From Chloroflexota bacterium (GTDB lineage: Bacteria > Chloroflexota > Anaerolineae > Anaerolineales > DRKV01), in assembly GCA_011051635.1 (NCBI GenBank), contig DRKV01000451.1, positions 1 through 5,195 on the forward strand: a DNA stretch of 5,195 nt, written 5' to 3'. Below the pieces are notes generated by a model. The model was not told the DNA's origin, searched no databases, and saw only the letters and a program-made list of their open reading frames with translations. Within the stretch, counting starts at the first letter, position 1, and every line of letters begins with the position of its first letter. Of this stretch, positions 1 through 5,195 are shown piece by piece. The position numbers were made by a program, and so were the translations under genes.

Positions 1-263
1 CCCTGCGCGTCCCCCTGGATGGGAACGATGCCGTCCTGCCCACCCTGGAAGGGGTCTACCCCAATGCCAACTGGTACGAGCGGGAATTGTGGGATATGTT
101 CGGCATCCATATCGAGGGGCATTCCGATTTGCGCCGCATTCTCATGCCGCACGACTGGGTGGGACATCCCCTGCGGAAGGATTATCCGCTGGGATACGAG
201 GAAGTACAGTTCTCCTTCAACCAGGAGGAGATAATGGTTCGCAAGGCGCACCCGCAAGAGTAG
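1..263 (+). CDS. nuoC: NADH-quinone oxidoreductase subunit C (30 kDa subunit), 3' end only
   Basis: NuoC (Nqo5) is a cofactor-free subunit of the hydrophilic arm of complex I. It packs against NuoD near the quinone site on the cytoplasmic side. The reading frame enters at base 3 (bases 1-2 belong to a split codon) and gives 86 codons before the TAG at 261-263. Visible residues 26-47 (bases 78-143) match the 30 kDa subunit signature: E-R-E, two residues, D-M-F, six residues, H, three residues, R-x-I-L. The following stretch, with HPLRKDYPLGYEEVQF, is the usual C-terminal tail that meets NuoD. The N-terminal part lies left of the window, so total length cannot be judged. It is followed after 20 bases by nuoD, with which it is fused in enterobacteria but not here. 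Family assignment is firm because of the exact signature and the gene order. Confidence 0.96.
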   Translation, partial: LRVPLDGNDAVLPTLEGVYPNANWYERELWDMFGIHIEGHSDLRRILMPHDWVGHPLRKDYPLGYEEVQFSFNQEEIMVRKAHPQE

Positions 264-272
264 CCGCGCTTC

Positions 273-278
273 AGGAGG
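273..278 (+). promoter_or_regulatory. Ribosome binding site of nuoD
   Basis: AGGAGG sits in the nuoC-nuoD gap, five bases before the ATG at 284. It fixes the nuoD start: the same frame stays open upstream to an ATG at 89, but that longer form would overlap most of the visible nuoC and has no comparable site. Confidence 0.85.
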
Positions 279-283
279 ATGGC

Positions 284-1519
284 ATGTCTGATGTGACTCT
301 GACCCCGGTTTCCATGGATGAAGTCAAGCACCTGGTCTCCGAGCGCGCTATGCAGGGCGAGACGGTGCTGCTCAACATGGGGCCGCAGCACCCCAGCACC
401 CACGGCGTCTTGCGCCTGCTGCTGGAACTGGACGGCGAGACGGTGCTCAACTGCATTCCCGACATCGGCTTTTTGCACACCGGCGTCGAGAAGAACATGG
501 AGGCCAAGCGCTACGAGCAGGCCGAAGTGATGACCGACCGCCTGGATTACCTCAACACGATGGGCAACAACCTGGCCTACTGCCTGGCGGTGGAGAAACT
601 GGTTGACCTGGACGTGCCCCCGCGGGCGCAGGCCATTCGGGTGGTGATGGCCGAATTGCAGCGCATCGCCTCCCACCTGGTCTGGCTGGGAACCCACGCC
701 CTCGACCTGGGGGCGATGACGGTCTTCCTGTACTGCTTCCGGGAACGCGAAATGATTCTCGACATCATGGAGATGATTTCCGGGCAGCGGATGATGACCA
801 CCTACTTCCGCCCCGGCGGTCTGTGGCGCGACGTGCCCGTAGGCTTCGAAGAGGCCGTGCGCCAGTTCTTGCGCCTCTTCCCGGCCCGCATCAAGCAATA
901 CGAAGACCTGTTGACGAAGAACCCCATCTTCATTGACCGTACCCGCGGCATCGGCGTGGTGAGCAAAGGAGACGCCCTGCGCTGGGGATTGACCGGCCCG
1001 CCCCTGCGCGGCTCCGGGATTCCCTACGACATCCGCAAGGTGCGCCCTTATTCGGGGTACGAGCAGTACGATTTTGAGGTGCCCACCTGGGAAGAAGGCG
1101 ACGTCTACGCCCGCTACCTGGTGCGTATGGAAGAGATGCGCCAGTCCCTGCGGATTATCCGGCAGGCCCTGGATAAGATGCCCTACGGCCCGGTCCGCAG
1201 CCACAACCGCAAGTTCGTGCCGCCGCCCCGCTCCGAAATCGGGCACAGCATGGAGGCCCTCATCCACCACTTCAAACTCTGGACGGATGGCTTCCCGGCC
1301 CCCAAAGAATCGGTCTTCGTGTCGGTGGAATCGCCGCGCGGCGAACTGGGCGTTTACCTGGAAGGCGACGGAGGCAACAAACCCTACCGCGTGCATTGGC
1401 GCACCCCCTCCTTTGCCAACTTGCAGACCCTGCCGATGCTTGCCAAAGGGCATCTGGTGGCCGATTTGGTCGGCATTATCGGCAGCGTTGACATCGTATT
1501 GGGAGATGTAGACCGGTGA
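284..1519 (+). CDS. nuoD: NADH-quinone oxidoreductase subunit D (49 kDa subunit)
   Basis: NuoD (Nqo4) forms, with NuoB, the pocket where quinone is reduced at the end of the iron-sulfur chain; it is related to the large subunit of NiFe hydrogenases. The product is 411 residues, close to the roughly 410 of unfused homologues. GPQHPSTHGV lies at residues 33-42. His40 and Tyr89 (in DRLDY) correspond by alignment from memory to Thermus His38 and Tyr87, the residues that contact the quinone headgroup. Residues 64-75 (LHTGVEKNMEAK) match the 49 kDa signature. The C-terminus, GDVDR after a conserved aspartate region, is the family's usual ending. The ATG at 284 is chosen for its AGGAGG site and because the conserved domain starts about 26 residues later. 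The TGA stop overlaps the GTG start of nuoE. As in normal complex I, I do not see the CxxC pairs that bind NiFe in hydrogenases, so this is not a hydrogenase large subunit. Confidence 0.98.
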   Translation: MSDVTLTPVSMDEVKHLVSERAMQGETVLLNMGPQHPSTHGVLRLLLELDGETVLNCIPDIGFLHTGVEKNMEAKRYEQAEVMTDRLDYLNTMGNNLAYCLAVEKLVDLDVPPRAQAIRVVMAELQRIASHLVWLGTHALDLGAMTVFLYCFREREMILDIMEMISGQRMMTTYFRPGGLWRDVPVGFEEAVRQFLRLFPARIKQYEDLLTKNPIFIDRTRGIGVVSKGDALRWGLTGPPLRGSGIPYDIRKVRPYSGYEQYDFEVPTWEEGDVYARYLVRMEEMRQSLRIIRQALDKMPYGPVRSHNRKFVPPPRSEIGHSMEALIHHFKLWTDGFPAPKESVFVSVESPRGELGVYLEGDGGNKPYRVHWRTPSFANLQTLPMLAKGHLVADLVGIIGSVDIVLGDVDR

Positions 1520-2040
1520 ACAGACTGTTAGCACAGTATCCCCAGCAAGTGAAAGACATTCTGGCGAAATACCCGCCGGAACACAAACGCTCGGCGGTCA
1601 TGCCGCTCCTCTACCTGGCCCAGGGCGACAAAATGCACATCACCCGCCAGGATTTGACGGACGTGGGCGAGATTTGCGGCATGACGGAAACCGAAGTGGA
1701 ATCCATCGTCGGCTTCTACACCCTTTACCACGAGGAGCCGGGCGGCAAATTCCGCATTCAGGTGTGTACCGATTTGCCCTGTGCCTTGCGCGGGGCGGAG
1801 GAGTTCTACGCCGGTCTGTGCGAGCGTCTGGGCGTGGAAGACGGCGGCACCACCGAAGACGGCTTGATTACCGTGGAACAGGTCAAGTGCCTGGCGGCCT
1901 GCCACCGGGCGCCCATGCTGCAAGTCCAGAGCGGGCACGGCCTGGATTACCACGAAAATCTGACCGTCGACCTGGCGATGGAAATCATCGACGGGCTGCG
2001 TCAGGCCGCCCGGACGGAGAAGAAGGAGGCCCAGGCATGA
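1516..2040 (+). CDS. nuoE: NADH-quinone oxidoreductase subunit E (24 kDa, 2Fe-2S)
   Basis: NuoE (Nqo2) is a thioredoxin-like 2Fe-2S protein that partners NuoF in the NADH dehydrogenase module and holds cluster N1a, which lies off the main electron path. The product is 174 residues, in the normal range (166 in E. coli, about 180 in Thermus). Residues 1-75 form the helical N-terminal part (with GEICGMTETEVESIVGFYTLY at about 51-71). The cluster ligands are Cys84 and Cys89 (C-x4-C) and Cys125 and Cys129 (C-x3-C, in VKCLAACHRAP), the standard spacing. The start is GTG at 1516, overlapping the nuoD TGA by four bases. A weak GGGAG at 1501-1505 lies nine bases or so ahead, so translation probably relies on coupling from nuoD. 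The first ATG (1600) would remove 28 residues of the helical region and is less likely. The C-terminal tail is charged and alanine-rich. Confidence 0.97.
   Translation: MNRLLAQYPQQVKDILAKYPPEHKRSAVMPLLYLAQGDKMHITRQDLTDVGEICGMTETEVESIVGFYTLYHEEPGGKFRIQVCTDLPCALRGAEEFYAGLCERLGVEDGGTTEDGLITVEQVKCLAACHRAPMLQVQSGHGLDYHENLTVDLAMEIIDGLRQAARTEKKEAQA
2023..2029 (+). promoter_or_regulatory. Ribosome binding site of nuoF, inside nuoE
   Basis: AAGGAGG is encoded within the last codons of nuoE, seven bases before the ATG at 2037. It supports that ATG as the nuoF start over the in-frame upstream ATG at 1674, which would overlap most of nuoE. Confidence 0.85.
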
Positions 2041-3299
2041 GCCACGTCTTGCTGCGTCACCGGGATATTCCCAACCTCAAGCAACTGGATGTCTACGTCG
2101 AGCACGGCGGCTTTCAGGCTTTCCGCAAAGCGGTGACGGCCATGCAGCCGGGGGAAGTCACCGAGCAGGTCAAAATCTCCGGGCTGCGGGGGCGCGGCGG
2201 GGCGGGCTTCCCCACCGGCCTCAAGTGGTCTTTCATAGATAACAACAACTGGCCGCACTACGTGGTCGCCAACGCCGACGAATCGGAGCCGGGAACCTTC
2301 AAAGACCGCGAACTGATGGAGGAGAATCCCTACCAGTTCCTCGAAGGGCTGGCGATTGCCTCCTACGCCGTCAAGGCCAATCGGGCTTACGTTTACCTGC
2401 GCGGCGAGTTCTGGCCGGTAGCCCGTTTTCTGGATGCCTGCATCGCCGAGATGGAAGAAGCCGGTTACCTGGGAGACAACCTCTTCGGGACGGACTACTC
2501 CCTGCGGATTTACACCCACCTGGGCGCGGGGGCTTACATCTGCGGCGAAGAAACCGCCCTCCTGGAATCGCTGGAAGGCAACCGCGGCCAGCCCCGTCTG
2601 CGCCCGCCCTTCCCGCCCAGTTACGGGCTGTACGGCAAGCCGACCATCGTCAACAACGTGGAGACTCTCACCAACGTGCCGCCCATCATCGAGCACGGCG
2701 GGGAGTGGTACCGCACTTTCGGAACCGAGAAAAGTCCGGGGGTCAAACTCTTCTCCCTTTCCGGCAACGTGGAAAAACCCGGCAACTACGAACTGCCCCT
2801 GGGAACCACCTTCCGGGAACTGATTTTTACCCACGGGGGCGGCATCTCCAACGGACGCGGCATCAAGGCCATCATGCCCGCCGGAGCCTCCTCCTCGGTG
2901 CTGCCCGCCACGGACGAAGTGCTGGATACCCCCATGGATTACGAGAGCGTCCGCGCGGTTGGCTCCGACCTCGGTTCGGCCTCCGTCATCGTGATTGACG
3001 ACTCCTTCAGCATGGATTGGGTGGTCAACAAGACCCTGCACTTCTTCAAGCACGAATCCTGCGGCAAATGTACGCCCTGCCGGGAAGGGACGTACTGGAT
3101 GATGAACGTCTCCGACCGCATCACGCAGGGGCGCGCCACCAAAGACGACATAGCCCTGCTGGAGAGCGTCGCCCGCCAGATTCGCGGCAAGAGTTTGTGC
3201 GCCCTGGGTGAATTCTCCACCATGGCGGTTGTCACCAGCATCGAACGTTTCCGGGACGATTTCGAGGCCAAAACGCGTACCGAAGAGGCGGAAGGCTAA
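2037..3299 (+). CDS. nuoF: NADH-quinone oxidoreductase subunit F (51 kDa, FMN and NADH binding)
   Basis: NuoF (Nqo1) is the NADH-oxidising subunit: it binds NADH and FMN and carries the 4Fe-4S cluster N3. The product is 420 residues, near the usual 420-445. In order: GLRGRGGAGF at 49-58, the glycine-rich loop of the FMN site; NADESEPGTFKDRE at 79-92, also at the FMN/NADH pocket; GAGAYICGEETALLES at 163-178, the first 51 kDa signature; a ubiquitin-like (SLBB) domain at about 235-325; and ESCGKCTPCREG at 340-351, the second signature. Cys342, Cys345, Cys348 and Cys388 (in LCALGEF) are the N3 ligands, all present. The ATG overlaps the nuoE TGA by four bases and has a strong site at 2023-2029. 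The fold is shared with HoxF and with the NADH subunits of NAD-dependent formate dehydrogenases and bifurcating hydrogenases. The flanking nuoCDE and nuoG genes decide for complex I. No missing residue or frame break was seen. Confidence 0.98.
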   Translation: MSHVLLRHRDIPNLKQLDVYVEHGGFQAFRKAVTAMQPGEVTEQVKISGLRGRGGAGFPTGLKWSFIDNNNWPHYVVANADESEPGTFKDRELMEENPYQFLEGLAIASYAVKANRAYVYLRGEFWPVARFLDACIAEMEEAGYLGDNLFGTDYSLRIYTHLGAGAYICGEETALLESLEGNRGQPRLRPPFPPSYGLYGKPTIVNNVETLTNVPPIIEHGGEWYRTFGTEKSPGVKLFSLSGNVEKPGNYELPLGTTFRELIFTHGGGISNGRGIKAIMPAGASSSVLPATDEVLDTPMDYESVRAVGSDLGSASVIVIDDSFSMDWVVNKTLHFFKHESCGKCTPCREGTYWMMNVSDRITQGRATKDDIALLESVARQIRGKSLCALGEFSTMAVVTSIERFRDDFEAKTRTEEAEG

Positions 3300-3303
3300 G
3301 GAG
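3298..3303 (+). promoter_or_regulatory. Ribosome binding site of nuoG, overlapping the nuoF stop
   Basis: AAGGAG begins with the last two bases of the nuoF TAA (3297-3299) and lies five bases before the ATG at 3309. It favours this ATG over the second in-frame ATG at 3318, which would be 14 bases from the site. The overlap of stop codon and binding site fits re-initiation by ribosomes finishing nuoF. Confidence 0.82.
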
Positions 3304-3308
3304 TTCGT

Positions 3309-5195
3309 ATGGCGAAGATGGTTTCTCTGACGATTGACGGCCAGCAGGTGGAAGTGCCTGCCGGAACTTTAGTGGTGGATGCCGCCAAGAAAATCGGCAT
3401 TGACATTCCCGTATTTTGCTACCACCCCAAGATGGAGCCGGTGGGCATGTGCCGCATGTGCCTGGTGGAGATTGGCCGCCCGATGATTGACCGGGCCACC
3501 CGCCAGCCGGTGCTGGACGAGAACGGACAGCCCAAAATTCAGTTCGGCCCCCGCCTGGAGACTTCCTGCACCACCCCCGTTTCCGAGGGCATGGTGGTGC
3601 GGTTTGCCAGCGACAAGGCCCGCGAGGGGCGCAAGGACATCATCGAATTCCTGCTCACCTCCCACCCTCTGGATTGCCCCATCTGCGACAAGGGCGGCGA
3701 GTGCGCCCTGCAAGACCTGACGATGGAGCACGGTCTGGCCGAGAGCCGCTTCTTGCTGGATGAGAAGATGCACCGCGAGAAGCACGTCCCGCTGGGCGAT
3801 TTGATTTTCCTGGACCGCGAGCGCTGTATCCAGTGCGCCCGCTGCATCCGCTTCCAGCGCGATATTGCCGGCGACCCGGTCATCCAGTTCCACGAGCGGG
3901 GACGCCGCACCGAGATTGTGACCACCTCCGAACCGGGCTTCAACTCGTACTGGTCGGGCAACACCACGGATATTTGTCCCGTGGGCGCTCTCACCACCGC
4001 GGACTTCCGCTTTGGGGCGCGTCCCTGGGAACTCAAGGCCGCCGCTTCCATCTGCTCGCAGTGCGCCGTGGGCTGCAACCTGACCTTCAACGTGCGCCGC
4101 GAAGCCAAATCGGGCGGCAAATTCGTCATCAAGCGCGTCATGCCCCGCCAGAACGAGGAAGTCAACGAAATCTGGATTTGCGACAAGGGGCGTTTCTCCG
4201 CCTATCACTACACCGAGAGCGCCGAGCGCCTCACGCAACCCCTCATCCGCAAGGACGGGGAATTGCAGCCTGCTTCCTGGGAGGAGGCCCTCGACCTGGT
4301 TGCCCGCCGCTTCGAGACCTCCCTGGATGGTTTCGTAACCCTGGCCGGCGGACGCCTGAGCAACGAAGACCTCTTCAACCTGCGCCAGTTGACCGACAAA
4401 CTGGGCGGCCAGCGCCTCCTGGATACCCACATGGCGGGCGGCGACCTGATTGCCGAATTCGGCCTCGCCGCGGGGACGAATTTCGCCGACTTTGGGGAGG
4501 GCGACGCCATTTTGGTGGTGGCCTCCGACCTGGAAGAAGAAGCCCCCATCTGGTATCTGCGCCTCAAGCAGGCCGCCGAGCGGGGCGCGACCCTCATCGT
4601 CGCCAACCCCCGCCCCACCAAGATTGCCCGCTACGCCCGCCACGACCTGCGCTACGCCTACGGGCAGGAAGCGGCCACCGTCCTGGCGATGGTCAACGCC
4701 GCGGGCAGCAAGAAGACCACCATCCCCGATTGGGTGAAGGACTACCAGCCGGATGCAGCCGTGCGGGAGGCCGCCCGCGCCTTTGCGGAGGCCGAAAACG
4801 CGGTGGTGATTTACGGGCAGGAGGGCCTGGGGCTGGAAGGCTCCCGCGACCTGGCGCAGGCCTGCGCCGACCTGCTCTTCGTCACCGGCCACACGGGACG
4901 CCCGAAGAACGGCTTGCTGGCCGCCTGGCAGCGGGCCAACGACCAGGGCGCCTGGGATATGGGCTTCGCTCCCTCCGATGACCTCAAGGCCGCGCTGGGG
5001 CAGGCGCAGGCTGCTTACATCGTGGCCGCCGACCCCGCTGGCGACCGGCCCGACCTGGCCGAGACCCTCGAACACCTCGGCTTCGTCGTCGTCCAGGAAC
5101 TTTTCCTCACCGAGACGGCGAAAATGGCCGATGTGGTGTTCCCCGCCCAGGCTTACGTGGAGCGGGACGGAACCTACACCTCCGCCGAGCGCCGC
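3309..5195 (+). CDS. nuoG: NADH-quinone oxidoreductase subunit G (75 kDa, multi Fe-S), 5' part
   Basis: NuoG (Nqo3) carries electrons from NuoF towards NuoI and NuoB in the peripheral arm. The frame is open for 629 codons to the window edge with no stop; family members are roughly 780-910 residues, so perhaps 150-280 are missing. The N-terminal ferredoxin domain binds 2Fe-2S N1b through Cys37, Cys48, Cys51 and Cys87. His119, Cys123, Cys126 and Cys132 (H-x3-C-x2-C-x5-C) bind N5. Cys173, Cys176, Cys179 and Cys223 (the last in DICPVGAL) bind N4. Cys249, Cys252, Cys256 and Cys291 form the extra N7 site, present in E. coli and Thermus but lost in mitochondria. From about residue 245 the protein has the fold of molybdopterin oxidoreductases (formate dehydrogenase, nitrate reductase), a domain known to hold no molybdenum in complex I. 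The last visible residues, with ERDGTYTSAERR, resemble the conserved E-x-D/E-G-T-x-x-x-x-ERR stretch of that superfamily. The position after nuoF argues against a free-standing formate dehydrogenase. Confidence 0.97.
   Translation, partial: MAKMVSLTIDGQQVEVPAGTLVVDAAKKIGIDIPVFCYHPKMEPVGMCRMCLVEIGRPMIDRATRQPVLDENGQPKIQFGPRLETSCTTPVSEGMVVRFASDKAREGRKDIIEFLLTSHPLDCPICDKGGECALQDLTMEHGLAESRFLLDEKMHREKHVPLGDLIFLDRERCIQCARCIRFQRDIAGDPVIQFHERGRRTEIVTTSEPGFNSYWSGNTTDICPVGALTTADFRFGARPWELKAAASICSQCAVGCNLTFNVRREAKSGGKFVIKRVMPRQNEEVNEIWICDKGRFSAYHYTESAERLTQPLIRKDGELQPASWEEALDLVARRFETSLDGFVTLAGGRLSNEDLFNLRQLTDKLGGQRLLDTHMAGGDLIAEFGLAAGTNFADFGEGDAILVVASDLEEEAPIWYLRLKQAAERGATLIVANPRPTKIARYARHDLRYAYGQEAATVLAMVNAAGSKKTTIPDWVKDYQPDAAVREAARAFAEAENAVVIYGQEGLGLEGSRDLAQACADLLFVTGHTGRPKNGLLAAWQRANDQGAWDMGFAPSDDLKAALGQAQAAYIVAADPAGDRPDLAETLEHLGFVVVQELFLTETAKMADVVFPAQAYVERDGTYTSAERR

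Noticed and set aside
223..263. AGGAGGAG followed by ATG at 234 inside the end of nuoC, like a start signal for a tiny peptide
   Set aside because: The ATG is in the nuoC frame and would give only nine residues before the stop. The purine run simply encodes Glu-Glu of the conserved NuoC tail.
89..283. Upstream extension of NuoD to the ATG at 89
   Set aside because: It would overlap most of the visible nuoC in another phase. The added 65 residues resemble nothing in the family, and the AGGAGG before 284 marks the true start.
182..1534. Long open frame on the minus strand opposite nuoD (450 codons)
   Set aside because: It is antisense to a well-supported nuoD and shows a His/Gln/Val-rich composition without motifs. 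The stop-free run is explained by codon bias of the real gene.
1674..2036. Upstream extension of NuoF to the ATG at 1674
   Set aside because: This part is nuoE read out of phase (Arg/Gly-rich). The NuoF domain begins right after the ATG at 2037, which has its own binding site.
2001..3053. Open frame on the minus strand opposite nuoF (350 codons)
   Set aside because: It is the antisense shadow of nuoF. No domain is recognisable and it spans the nuoE-nuoF junction with no gene logic.
3833..4981. 382-codon frame on the plus strand inside nuoG in another phase
   Set aside because: The product is dominated by Arg, Pro and Gly, typical of an out-of-phase reading of GC-rich coding DNA, and it conflicts with nuoG.
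3369..5075. Long open frame on the minus strand opposite nuoG (568 codons)
   Set aside because: It lies fully opposite a nuoG frame with four recognisable cluster sites. Its translation is rich in Gly, Ala, Val and His with no recognisable domain, as expected for the antisense shadow of a GC-rich gene.
4038..5195. Possibility that the last gene is a molybdenum formate dehydrogenase or part of an electron-bifurcating enzyme
   Set aside because: The N-terminal ferredoxin domains alone would permit it, but the gene follows nuoCDEF without a break and has the complex I N7 and EVNEIWIC features. The 3' end is not visible, so a small doubt remains.

Overview
The window is one uninterrupted piece of a bacterial respiratory complex I (NADH:quinone oxidoreductase, type I) operon. 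All genes are on the + strand, in the order nuoC (3' end only), nuoD, nuoE, nuoF, nuoG (5' part, running off the right edge). There is no gene-free stretch longer than about 20 bases, and I see no RNA gene, mobile element, repeat array, terminator or internal promoter.

Layout: 1-263 is the tail of nuoC. 264-283 is a 20-base gap carrying a strong ribosome binding site. 284-1519 is nuoD. 1516-2040 is nuoE, with a GTG start overlapping the nuoD stop. 2037-3299 is nuoF, with an ATG overlapping the nuoE stop. 3309-5195 is nuoG, whose ribosome binding site overlaps the nuoF stop codon. The 4-base overlaps and short gaps point to one transcript with translational coupling.

How the genes work together: NuoF, NuoE and NuoG form the electron-input (N) module. 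NADH is oxidised at the FMN of NuoF, and electrons pass through iron-sulfur clusters N3 (NuoF), then N1b, N4 and N5 (NuoG). N1a (NuoE) and N7 (NuoG) lie off the main path. NuoC and NuoD belong to the connecting (Q) module, and NuoD lines the quinone pocket. Cysteine or histidine ligand sets for six clusters (N1a, N3, N1b, N5, N4, N7) can be read in the window. NuoA, NuoB and the NuoH-N genes must lie outside it, probably nuoA-nuoB upstream and nuoH onward downstream.

Organism: the DNA is GC-rich (by eye about 60 percent or a little more), and nuoC and nuoD are separate genes, unlike the fused nuoCD of enterobacteria. NuoD and NuoG look close to the Thermus Nqo4 and Nqo3 proteins as I remember them, including the 'EVNEIWIC' stretch of NuoG and the long spacer inside its N1b site. 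Together this suggests a Chloroflexota (Anaerolineae-like), Deinococcus-Thermus or related bacterium, with Chloroflexota my preferred guess. That is inference; nothing in the window fixes the taxon. The enzyme appears complete and ordinary as far as it is visible, and I found no undescribed system here.
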